DNA from: Camarhynchus parvulus | Lineage: Eukaryota > Chordata > Aves > Passeriformes > Thraupidae | Assembly (NCBI RefSeq): GCF_901933205.1 | Contig: NC_044573.1 | Span: 63,045,993-63,109,992, forward strand | Reading direction: 5' to 3' | Length of the DNA stretch: 64,000 nt | Shown here: piece by piece, positions 50,601 to 61,287 of the stretch | Numbering within the stretch: the first letter of the stretch is position 1 | How the letters are laid out: each line of letters starts with the position of its first letter | Notes under the pieces: model-generated | Databases searched by the model: none | Told to the model about the DNA's origin: nothing | The model's input: only the letters and a program-made list of their open reading frames with translations | Made by a program: the position numbers and the translations under genes

Positions 50601-53600
50601 GCTGTAGGTGAAAAAGCCATATCTATTGTCAGGGATTTTTTCAGTAGCTGAAGTATTGAAACAGATGTCATCTGACATGACAAAGTTATGAACACCTTAG
50701 GCTGGTGTGCTATGGGGATATCAGCTTCTGTCACAAAAGACACATTATGTGTACCAGACTGCTCCACATCAGAGTTGAACAGCTGATTCTTTGTAAAATG
50801 TAGCTACAGTGCACTGTGGGGTGACAGTTGCCAGTTATATTTTCATATTTCAGACAGAAGATTCTCTTACTGAAAATTTCCATTTTTGCAGATTTTAATT
50901 TCCAATAATCTCTCCTGTCATGTCCCTGCTCTGATCCTCCATGTTTACTAGGCTCTCTGCTGGAAATGGCTAAAAGCACAGATGCTGCAGTGTTGGTGTA
51001 ATTCTTCTGTCAAATCTAAAAAGAAGTCTTGTGTCTTCAGTGTTGGCAGAGCTACAGCAAATATTGCAGTGGTTGACCACCGAGCCAGGAAAATGAGAAG
51101 CAGTCTGCTGCAATATAAAATGAGAATTGCCAGGTGATGAAGGCAATCATTGACCAGCTACAGAGAGTGGAGTGGTGCCCCTGGGCTTCTGGAACAGCTG
51201 AGAGTTTATAGCCATTCAAACTGAGTTATCAGCAAAACCATGACAATTTTCCAGTGTAGAAAATGATACCTCTGGTGGCCTTATGTGGTAGGGCATCCAG
51301 TTCTGCTCAGGAGCAGCAGCCCCAGAAGACAACCTCAAATTTTTAACCACCCCTTTGCGCTACGGTCAGACTGCAATTCTTTCCTCTTGTCTGACAGTCT
51401 TGTTCATTCATCCTTTTCTTGGCTTGTTCAGCACTCGAAAAAGGATCACCAGTTGCAGTATTTATTCAGGAGATATGGCTACACTGTGGAGTGAGGTAGG
51501 GTAACATATTTTTAGACCAACATGTAGCCTGCAACATTTTTAAAAGGTATTTAAAAAGTAAGGGTGGATTTTCTGTGATTCATTGCTCTCATCTGAATCG
51601 TGGTTGGCAACTGATCAGCCAAGAAACTGAAACAATTAATCAAAACCCACTAATGTTTGCTTATGTCTTGAGTCCACAAGGCACTTCAATGACTGCATCC
51701 TCCTTTGGAAGGAAATGATCCATCTTATACCTATAGCCATATTTGCATAGCTGCTTGTATCAGCAATGCTGCTCCCACACAAGACATTGTGCTGTGCCAT
51801 AAGGGACTTATGACATTATGGGAGGTCATCTGTGTTTGAATGACAGGAGCTAGAAGTTACTTATTGAAGTCAAAATTGAGAATTGATGCATACAATGTCT
51901 GTATAAACAGAGTCAAATATGCAAAATTTCCTATATTGTTTTTATCCTACACTTAACAAATATTAGCCAGCTAAGCTTTCCACACATTTTCTCTTTACAC
52001 CCTCAAGTATCAGGTAAGGAAAATACCAATTTTTCTGATCAAGTATGACATCATGACACTTATAAATTAAGACACATATGATTGAGTGTCTCTTTTCTGA
52101 TCTGGAAGTAGAATCTGGAACTAGAATCTGCTTTATCTTCCTTTAAATGCTAGAAAGGACTTGTGTTTTGTTCACCTATAATAAGTGTTTCTTTCCATCA
52201 GGACCCAAGGCATTTCTAATTTTGCCTATTTACTTTAACCACACAAATACAAACCTTTCCACATTATTTCAACATTGAATTTGTGTTGAAAAATCTCAAT
52301 TGCTTCTTTTTGTAACACCCATTTGCTCTTGGGTTGCAATACTTCCCTATGAAAGTGAAAAAAAGGATTTGCTCACCAGTGAAGGGTGAAGGATCTGCTA
52401 AATCATATACAATCCTTTGAGATTTCAAGGCTTCTCATGGGAAAACACAAATGGTCCCACAGCACCACTTTGAGTCAGTGCCCTGCCTCACAATCTTAGT
52501 CAAAGATGATGTTCAGAGACTGGTTGTAATGTTCATCTCTTTATTCTTCTAACTATTTTTTTACCCTTTTCATTACATGGAGTATGCAGGGCTTGAGCCA
52601 TGAGTAAGGCTACTTTCATCCATGAAAATTCCTATCAACCACTGTTCATTGTTGGTAGAGGCACTATTTAATTTATGGAATCTATGCTGGTGTGTCTAAC
52701 ACACTGCTTTCATAAGTGTTTCTATATACGACTATGAGTAATCATTTAAAATAATTTTCTGATACAGCCTTGGGAATTATTGACTTTCATTCATGTAGTC
52801 ATTTGTTTTAATAATAAATTTTGTAGATTTTCTTTGGCACAATAGAGTAGTTGATTATAATAAGACTGCAAAGCCTGAAGATAACCTGTGCTATTACAGA
52901 AAATGGCTGATGGATATGGTAAGACACCAATTCCAGCGGAAGCTCTTCAGTGGTTGAAGTGGAAGGAGGAAGAAGGGAAGAAGTTTTGCACAACTGAAAC
53001 AAGGACTCATTGCCAAAAACACAATGTAGAAGAATAGCATATGATGGATGGATAGGCACAAACGCCTACAGCACAAAATGAAATACAGCTGGAAGAAAAC
53101 ATAAAAGGCAATCAGGAAATGCTCTGAAGTGCATTGGATCTAATAACGGGATGAGAGAAAGAAGGGCTTATTAGTTAAAGGGAGAAGGCAAGCTATTGCA
53201 GGGGATAGAGTGTTCTTGCTCCAGTTTGGCTGCTTTATTCTACATAGACAGTTTAGTTCACATTTAGTTCACTTAGCATGGTTAATATTGATAGCAAGGA
53301 TGAAGAAAAGAGGCAATATTACAGAAAAAAAACCCAGCTATATGAAGATAATTTAGATTTTTCAAGTTATTCCCTGGTGAAAATCACTTAAGACAACTGG
53401 TTTAGGCAGTTTTCTTGGATGACTCATAGAGACTTAGTGGACTGAAAAAAGGCAAACAATGAGTACACATTAGGGGAAAAGGGAGGGACTAGGGAGAAGA
53501 AAGGTTAAAGGAGGTATAAGCCCAACATAATATGTAATATTGATGCCTGCAAAAGTAATAGGAACCATGTTGTTAATCAATTTGCAAGAACCCCAAGAAT

Positions 53601-55362
53601 AATCAAGTAATAATGAACTGCCAACATTTGTTTCTCATTGCCAGGTTTTATTCAAAATGGTCTTGTTACCTTATAATAGGACAAATTTCCTAGAAGACAA
53701 AGGAAAAAGTAAATATAATCACTTTTGACTTTAGTAATGCTTATGTTTGTTATCAAACTAATGCTAGTTTGATAGTAGTCCAAGTGGTCTTGTAAGCATA
53801 GAAAAAGAAAAAGAACAAAAACAAAAAAACTTGAAAAAATGAGTTTAGTTACTGAGTTTAATCTCAAAGTAAAGAGAGCATTTTAGCTCACACAGTGGTC
53901 TCACCTATTTGATATTTATTATCCAATTACTATTTATGACAATACTATAAACAATGGAATAGGAAAGTACGTATATTAAAACTGGCCATGACACTAAATC
54001 AGAAAACAAAGACTTTGGAAGTGGGATAGGAATTGAAATTATACCTATAAATTGAAGAACTTATAAATACAATGTTACATTATTACAAGAGTAAAGAACC
54101 AATCTAAGTAGGAAAAATCTTATATAAAAATTATGTTGGGCAACAGCTGTCTCAAAAACTGCAGTGCAGAAATAATTCTGACACAGTGGAAAATACACAT
54201 CACAAAAATATGTGTTACTGAAAATAAGGCAAATGACATTTTAAGAGGCAATCTTTAGAATGAGTTTTGTGTAAACCACAAAAGGCAAGGAATTATACCT
54301 GTTCATTCCACACTGCTAAAGCTTCTAATGAAAGGTCATATCTAGAATAATTGGAGAAAAAGGTAAAAGGCAAGAGTAAGAGTCTTGGAAAACAAGACCC
54401 AACTGAGTGGGAAAGTTAAAAGAAAAAAAAAAAAGGAGCGAAGGCTAGGAAAGGGATGATGTACAAATGTTATTCCAAATAAGGGAGAGATATGTCATTG
54501 TCTAAAGCTACAGATTTAGGAAACAAGTTGAGAGTCTAATGTAGAGCTTAGAATAGACATAAAGAGAGGCTGCCCAAATAAAATTAATGTTTAAGTAACA
54601 GAATAATAACAGAATATGTGTTTTCAGAAAACCTTCATACCAGCGATTTACAAAGTTTCATCAATATCTGCCAAAATCTGTTACCCAATAGCAAGCATCA
54701 GTTGGGATGCTCAAACACAGTAGCATGATCTGTTTCTTCGTGGCCTGAATAAAGATCATCCTTGGCGTTTAAGAACCAGAACAGTACATTTGGATCCCCT
54801 AAAAATTTACCACTGCATGATTCCTCCATTTTCTGATGGAAAAGTATTAAGAATATTTCTGCACTGGTTCAGCAAAACAGGTTTCCTTGGTCCCATCCCT
54901 TAGCAATCCCACAGACAGTACAGTACAGTACTTCTCTGTTCTATGAGGCCTCTGTTTACTGGGAAAAAGAAAAAAAAGAAAAGAAAGGGTGACACTGAAT
55001 TGAACTAATGTATTGGGAAGACAGATAAGATCATTTAATTAATTCATCCCTGTGCTTCACACAGTCACTTCAGAAAAGTCCCTTGTCACAAGAAATAACT
55101 GTGGGGTAATATTGTTTTTAATCTATAATTAATCTCAAATATGCCACTATTTCAGAGAAAGAGGATCCAAATTGACAATTGGACAGTTATTTTACATGTA
55201 TGAGAGTAACTGGCCCAAAAATATCCATTTTGTAAAGAAGAACACACATTTTTATGGCGTCATTACATTTCATTAATGAATATTTATCTTTAAAATACTA
55301 ACTGATGAGAGAATAGGACTAAAGTGTCAAAAATAAAGTGGAAAAAAGATCTTGTTTAATAA

Positions 55363-55366
<4 letters not shown>
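47615..55366. other. Long stretch without recognised gene
   Basis: About 7.7 kb, AT-rich and mostly unique. No frame exceeds 85 codons and none shows known domains. A 12-bp hairpin occurs at 50144-50171. The segment at about 48640-48760 is unique and contains a rare CpG-bearing word (GGCGCAATTTG), so it may be worth testing for conservation. A purine-rich run lies at 54960-54990. Confidence 0.5.
50144..50171. repeat. 12-bp hairpin with 4-nt loop
   Basis: AGTCACTTCCAC (50144-50155) pairs with GTGGGAGTGACT (50160-50171) through a CCGT loop, with one G-U wobble. Pairing ends at both sides. It sits in a slightly GC-richer segment (50140-50420) that might belong to an old repeat, but I cannot name one. 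Confidence 0.65.

Positions 55367-55394
<28 letters not shown>
55367..55394. repeat. (AT)14 microsatellite
   Basis: Fourteen uninterrupted AT units follow AATAAATA. Such repeats are commonly polymorphic and can extrude cruciforms. No transposon is recognisable at either side. Confidence 0.95.
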
Positions 55395-55399
<5 letters not shown>

Positions 55400-56892
55400 A
55401 TTAATTTACATCTCTAGAGAAAATTAGAACTTCTTCTTTTTCCCTAACCACCCCCTGCTCACTGACAGGGAATATCTTGATGTTCCAGTTTTATGTATGA
55501 TCTGCTTATTCATAATTTTTCTTATTTTATATTTTTAATTGTGTTTTAAACTTCCTCCCTTTGTGCTTTGACAAACAGCTATCAGCATAATAGTTTTTGG
55601 AAGTGAGTGAATGCCACGGAGCAGATGCTTGAAATGAAGTTTAGGCAACTAGAATCACAGAACAGTATGTTAGCTACAATATTAGCCATTTAACTCTTTC
55701 TTGCCATCAGAACCAGGATTTAATTTTCTCTTTCATGCAGAAGTGTAGGTTATAGAGACTTGTACTGTGGGGTGAAATGGTGTGACTCTAACACTGGGAG
55801 ACCAGGATACAGCTCAAGGTGTATGCCAGTGGACTGAAGCACATCAGTCTAAGGTAAGTGTTGCAACAGTTTTGTTACCTGCTCAGTTTAGTTGATTTTG
55901 ATTCCCTTGCTGAATGCCTATGACCCAGTGGTACTGTATCAAAGTTCTTCACTGGACATTCCACTAGAATTAATTCACAATCATTATATTTGTCCTTAGT
56001 CTTCCATTGTCTCTTATTTAGTTTCACATCTGCTATTATCCAGTACTCTTTCCCTTGTCTTCCCCCCTTTTCACTTCTTAAGAAAACAGATAAAAGAATA
56101 AAAGTGTCTGCTTACTATAAAATACATCCACAGCTAGAAACATTCCTCCTTTAATCTGTCAGCAGCTTTTAGGCAGAGAAGAGATTTTGTAACGTGTCTT
56201 GAATAACTTTTTTCACACAGATATTATGAAGGCAACTTTTCCAACTAGAGATCTTGTTACATAGTTCCTCTTTTGTGTGAGTTTTTATGGAGAGGGCGCA
56301 GATGAAAAAAAGACTCATTTTGCACTTCTACACAAACAATTATTTAAAATGTCCAGGAGAATATCAACTATGTTTACTTCAGCATTTGTGCCCTATGAGA
56401 TGCTGAAAAGAACTGATATATGACTATTCCTAGTCTGGGGCTAGGCTTGTGTCATTGCTTTCTTCTATCTCACATTGATTCCACTCATTAGAAGCCCAGT
56501 CAAGCCATTTTTGTAACACCATTTTTGCAGTCTTAGAGAGATAGAACAGCTGCAAAGAAAGCAGATAAATAATGACAGAAGGCAACTTTGGAGGCGAAAC
56601 ATTGATATTTTTTTTCTTTTATGAGATGTTGACAAGATGACTAAAAAACAAAGACTTCAGTTTTATCCTTTTTGAAGATTTTAAAAGAGAAGTAGAGTCT
56701 CATGACTATCAGGTGGAAAAAGGCAGACACCCCATTTCCACAAAATTATTCAGAAGTGTGCTGGTTTGTTACTATGGGTTTGGTTTTTTGCACACGAGTC
56801 TATGACCCCATATTTCTGCTAAGTGGACCTATTGACTCACCTATAGAATGCTCCTTTCTCAATAAAAAACAATTGTCTTTGTGAGAAGCAGA
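55395..56892. other. No gene recognised
   Basis: About 1.5 kb of unique sequence between the AT microsatellite and the SINE. Frames are 60 codons or shorter. No promoter, RNA gene or repeat family is evident. Confidence 0.55.
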
Positions 56893-57038
56893 TACCACAG
56901 ATCACAGATATCCTGATTTGGAAGGGACTCCCAAGAATCATCAAGCCCAACCCTCAAGTGAAAGGCCCATACAAGGATTCTAAACCACAACCTCAGCATT
57001 GTTAGCTCTGTGCTCTGACCAACAGAGCTGATCTCAGG
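56893..57038 (-). mobile_element. tRNA-Ile-derived SINE with CR1-like tail (TguSINE1-like)
   Basis: On the minus strand the element opens with a tRNA-like head of about 75 bases. An A-box region, TCAGCTCTGTTGGTCAGAGC (plus 57012-57031), is followed by GCTAACAATGCTGAGG in the anticodon arm and a decayed B box, GGTTTAGAATCC (plus 56975-56986), then TTGTATGGGCC. The wording follows tRNA-Ile(AAT), with AAC at the anticodon position. The 3' half (TGATGATTCTTGGGAGTCCC and TTCCAAATCAGGATATCTGT) matches CR1-type ends, as expected for a SINE mobilised by CR1. Such a tRNA-Ile plus CR1 chimera is known as TguSINE1 from songbirds. Divergence in the B box suggests it is inactive. It is not a functional tRNA gene, since the acceptor stem does not close. 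Confidence 0.75.
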
Positions 57039-59420
57039 GTGCTCATTAGCTTGTAATAAATTTTTCATACATCTCAATATATCACCACTAACCATTCCTA
57101 GATTCCCATTCCCTCAGGACAAGTCACACAGCAGCCTCCTGCTTGTCTTGTCCAGGACAGAAGCAGGTCTAGGATGAGTAACCAGAGAACTAGAGACAAG
57201 TATTATACATACTCTGCATCATAACTTTCTAGTGCTCTTTATCTATCCATTTACCTCTGTAGGAAGTCACCTGTTTAAAAGGGCTTTGCTTTCCTATTCT
57301 CTTCTTTTCAGGCCAACAATTCACAATAGACTCTGCCATATGAAGAATGCAGGGAAGGTGAAATCCACAGCTGAAGAAGAGTTCATATTGTATGAATAGA
57401 AATTGTGCATTACAAAACATGAGGCACCTTATTGCACTTTTCCAGCTAAAAGACAGGCGCAAACTTTGTACCTATTCAAAGACTTCAGCAAAAAGGTGTC
57501 TGGCAAAATATATCCCCCAAAGACTTGCTGTCCCCATTTTGTCCAGCTGATAGAAGAGGAACTGAAGTCTATAAAATTCCTAGTAGAATGGTGAAATAAG
57601 CATCATCCTGTAAGAAAGGACCCTGAGGGGAAAAAAAATAAATAATGGTAATAGCTTTTCATCTGTGTTTTTGTCTCTGTTTAGGTGAACACAAAGACAT
57701 GGCAATTTTTCAAACTGACTGATAAAACCACTGTCTCCAGATTCAGCTTCTGAGTACCATAGCTGTGCCTGCACAGGCAGCGCTTCTTCCTTATTTGGTG
57801 GAGGAGTAGAACCAAGGAGGCTGAATACCTGTGCAGAGCAGCAGAATTCTCCCAGCCTAAATTGTTCCACCAGTTATTTAAAGACCAGCTGATTTGAAGG
57901 TGATCCTTTTTCCTTAATCTTCATTGAAAGATACCTGATGAAATACCTGAAACTAATCAGTGATGTGTAAAGTTAGAACATTTTTTAAAAATTAAATACG
58001 TAATCTCAAAGATTAGTAGATGTTTCAATATTAGGATTATGGAGATTAGATACTGTCCACATACAGCTAATTCTGGAAAAAGCGATGAGTTCTGCTGCTA
58101 AGAGAAATACATTCAAATTAGGCTTAAATTTCTTGGATGTGCCTCCATTAAGAAAATAGTTGAGACTGGCCACTGAATATATATTTTAAGAACACAACAA
58201 ATGCAGAGGATAACCTAACCACACTGGCAGATTTGAATATTATGGACAAGAATGCTCTAATTTATTGTATTTTACTATGGATATTTAGTTTGGTGGGACT
58301 ATTTTTATCTTCAAGCAAAACTATGGATTTCCTTGAATTTTATTGGAGCCGTTTAACATATTAACTTAAATCAGACTAATTCACTTTATCCAGTTTGCAA
58401 ATAATGAATGCTTTTCTGGCCATAGACATAAAAAGAAACCCAAATCAATAAATCAATTTAAAAGAAAAAAGTAAATAAAGCCTTCAAATGAATAAAATTA
58501 TTTGCATCCTGATAAACAATGTGAAGTAAAGTCAAAGATGTGTTTCTGGCTTCTATATAGCTTATTCTGTACCTGAGAATGAAGATGGATTTCTAGAAAC
58601 CACATGACACAAAAAGGAAAATAAATTGGGTGCCAGAGAAATTTAAATAAGGGGGTATGATAACTTCTCTTAATTTGCATTATGCAAATCTGTCTCAAAG
58701 TTAAGCAAATCATCAGCCAAGCTCACCAGGCCTGGCTGTCCCTGCCCAGCCCCCTTGGGCCAGAATCCCATTTGGGAGATCTGGGGCCATGGGTTCCTGT
58801 CCCAGCAATGCCACAGCACTGACTGTTCCCTCTGTCTCCTGAATGAAGTACTTTGTGAGTAGGGGAAGGGAAGAAGCCCTAATTGACGCAGGATCATTAA
58901 TAGCTCAATTTCATACATGGAAGAAATGACATATAAAATGAATTTGAAGCTGGGAAGAACAGGAAAGAGAGTTTTGATGTTGCTACAGCTTTTGCTAGTG
59001 GAATCCACATTGAAAGTCCAAGAGAGAAGTTAAATAAATAAATAGATTCTACATCCCACACCCAAAAGATTTCTACTGTCAAGGCTGAGACAGCTTGGCC
59101 AGGAGACTTTTTTTGGACACCAATTGTTCATGCTATTACTGCAAGCTAAAGAAAATAAGAAAGGAAGAAGAAAAGAAAAAAATTAGGAGTGCTAGTTACT
59201 GTTTGGTTGGGGAGCTTTAAGCATTAAAATCACGTCTGGAGGAATTACAATATTAGTTTATCACTTTGGGATACTTTTGAATGTAAAAAGAAAAAAAATA
59301 TCTTTAAAAGAAAAGTGAAGTGTTTTTAATCTATGACTGAAGGTACTGAAAGATATAATTATTTGCCTCCCTTGGCAATTTAGTTCTACAAAAGAAACAG
59401 TTTCACAGTTTCTACTTAAG
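57039..59420. other. No gene recognised
   Basis: About 2.4 kb of AT-rich unique sequence. A purine-rich part at about 59150-59190 (AAGAAAATAAG and similar) precedes the pyrimidine tract further on. A minus-strand frame at 58670-59008 (112 codons) has no recognisable motif. Confidence 0.5.
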
Positions 59421-59785
59421 CTCTCACTTCTTTTATTATGTTCTTCTCTTCCTCTTTCATCTCTCCCCCATATTACTCCACAGTACTATTTATCCCTCCC
59501 CCAGATCTAAGAAAGTGACAAATTTTGATATGATTTTTTTTATTCTGTATTGCTTTTCTTCCTCTTTGTTACCTTATTTTCCCTTGATTTCCTTAACTCC
59601 TTCCCTTTAGATTTGTGCACAGTTCCCAGCTCCCTTCCTTGATTCTCTATTTATTTCTCCCTTTTTTCTCAATTCTTTCTTTTTTTTCTTCCCAGGACCC
59701 AAGTTCTGATCACTTTTCTGCATATTTTTTCACTTGCTTCTTGACTTCTTATTTTTCTGCTCGTGCCCTCTATCTTCCCCAACAC
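59421..59785 (+). repeat. Pyrimidine-rich tract
   Basis: Roughly 360 bases of the plus strand are dominated by C and T, with repeated words such as TTCTTCC, CTCTTCC and TCCCTTT and few purine clusters. It ends where CR1 similarity begins. Such tracts can form triplex (H-DNA) structures in principle. It explains the proline- and serine-rich or phenylalanine-rich frames predicted across it. Confidence 0.7.
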
Positions 59786-59799
59786 AACAAATCAGGCCA

Positions 59800-61013
59800 G
59801 GAAGGTGAGAGATCAGCCTGGCTGAGTATGGACCTGCTAGTCAAATTAAAGGGCAAGAAGCAAATGCATGGCAATGGAAGCATGGCATTCTGGGGAGGGA
59901 GTAGGGACACAGTCCAGTTGTGTAGGGATGGGGAGAGGAAGGCCAAGGTGTATCTCACCCTGAATTTGGCAAAGGATGAAAAAAAATAACAAGGGAAGGT
60001 ATGCCAAACAGAAGAAGAAGAACAAAGAAGGCACCTTATTGCCCCTTCCCCCTGCCCCCTCCCAATAAAAAAAAGCATGGCAAACTGCAAAAAATGGATA
60101 GGGAAGTACTCAACAATATTTTTGCCTCTGTTTTCAATGGGAACACCTTTTTCCACACCTCTCAAGTGAGTGGAATGCAAGAAGGGGATTGGGGAGCAAA
60201 GTGTTTCCCACTGTGAGTGAAGAACAGTGAGCACTTGAGGGATCTGATTGTGCATAAGTCTATGGCACCTGGCGGGATGCATGCCAGCGTCCTGAGGGAA
60301 TTGACAGATGTCATTGCCAAGATATTTTCCATCATATTTGATGTCATAGCAATGGAAAGAAGTCCCAGATTACTGGAAAAAAAGGAAATTTAGTACCCAT
60401 CTTTAAAAAGGGTAGAAAGGAGGACCCTGGGAACCACTGACCAATCAACCTCCCTTCTATGCTCAAAACATCATGGAATAGATCCTCCTAGAAGCTGAAC
60501 TAAGACAGAGAGGTGATTTGGGACAGCTGTCATGACTTCACTAAGGATAAGCCTAGCCTGATCAGCCTGGTGGTCTTTTATGATGGAATGACTGCATCAG
60601 TGGCCAAGGGAAGGGCTGCAGTTGTATATCTGGATTTCTGAAAGGCCTTGAACACAGTCCTGTAGAACATCCCTTTCTCTAAATTGGAAAGAGAAGGATT
60701 TGATGGGCAGAATGTTTGGATGAGGAATTGGTTGGATTGTCCCATCCAGAGGGGAGTGGTCAATTTCTCAGAGCCCTTACAGGAGCCTCAGGGGTCTGTT
60801 TTGGGACTGGTGGTATTCAATGTCTGCATCAATTACAGAGACAAAAGGATTAAGCACATCCTTAGCAAACTTGTAGATGATAGCAAATTAAGTGGTGCAG
60901 CTAACACACCTGAAGGATGGGATACCATCCAGAGGGGCTTGGGCAACCTTGAGAAGAGGGCCCATGGAAACTTCATGAGATTTAATAAGCAAAGTGCAAG
61001 GTGCTACACCTGA
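59800..61013 (+). pseudogene. CR1 ORF2 reverse transcriptase remnant
   Basis: Pieces of the CR1 ORF2 protein are readable in different frames: the linker WLSMDLLVKLKGKKQ with CRDGERKAK near 59815-59985, VPIFKKGRKEDPGNH near 60395-60440, VVYLDF and KALNTVL near 60620-60665, then WMRNWLDCPIQRGVV and PQGSVLGLVVFN up to 60820. The catalytic FADD-type box reads LVDD (60870-60881), followed by SKLSGA and MRFNKQSA. In CR1 enzymes this box is usually FADD, so the second position has changed from A to V. Internal stops, including one after YLDF, and a shortened segment before PQGSVLG rule out function. It encodes no host protein. Confidence 0.85.
60042..60063 (-). other. G-quadruplex motif on minus strand, inside CR1
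   Basis: The plus strand has C runs of 4, 5, 5 and 3 bases with spacers of two, two and one bases. The minus strand therefore reads GGGAGGGGGCAGGGGGAAGG and ends in GG, which fits a four-run quadruplex with very short loops. It lies in the decayed CR1 copy, where I do not remember such a tract in the consensus, so it probably arose after insertion. Confidence 0.6.
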
Positions 61014-61207
61014 GTTGGGGCAATTGCCCACCTGAGGTACAGCATTCAGCTTTAGGGTCCCCAGCACAGGAGAGATATGGACCTGTTGGAGCAAGTCCAG
61101 AGGAGGGACATGAAGATGACTAGCAGGACAAAACATCTCTCCTATGGGGAAAGGCTGGCATTTTGAGAAACCTAGGCTAGTAGAAGGTGCCCTGACCTAG
61201 ACCAGCA

Positions 61208-61224
61208 TGTGTGTGTGTGTGTGT
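61208..61224 (+). repeat. (TG)n microsatellite in CR1 3' UTR
   Basis: Seventeen bases of alternating T and G sit between GACCTAGACCAGCA and AGTGGGGTGTTGG. The CR1 consensus has a short CATGGCAGGGGGG-type segment here, so the repeat likely expanded within the element after insertion. Confidence 0.8.
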
Positions 61225-61287
61225 AGTGGGGTGTTGGAAGTAGATGGTCATTCAGGTCCCTTCCAACCCAAACCATTCTATGATTCT

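Larger units (their letters stand above)
59790..61287 (+). mobile_element. CR1 LINE, ~1.5 kb, internally deleted
   Basis: This is the largest transposon in the window. It starts within ORF2, between the endonuclease and reverse transcriptase domains (WLSMDLLVKLKGKKQ), runs through the RT core, and ends with the CR1 3' terminus CCAACCCAAACCATTCTATG. Compared with the remembered CR1 layout, two large segments are missing. At about 61025, GGGGCAAT is joined to GCCCACCTGAGGTACAGCAT. At about 61160, AAAGGCTGGCA is joined to TTTTGAGAAACCTAGGCTAG. A (TG)n run replaces part of the 3' UTR. Frameshifts and stops are frequent, so the copy is dead. The 5' border against the pyrimidine tract is approximate. 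Confidence 0.92.

Noticed and set aside
55649..55665. AGAATCACAGAA word resembling a CR1 tail
   Set aside because: The match does not extend beyond the word on either side.
56962..57038. Possible functional tRNA-Ile gene
   Set aside because: The acceptor stem does not pair, the B box is altered by substitutions and an extra base, and a CR1-like tail follows, so it is a SINE head.
59770..60282. 170-codon minus-strand open frame, the longest in the window
   Set aside because: It is antisense to the CR1 element and the pyrimidine tract; its Ser/Pro/Phe/Leu-rich content follows from the base composition and it has no domain.
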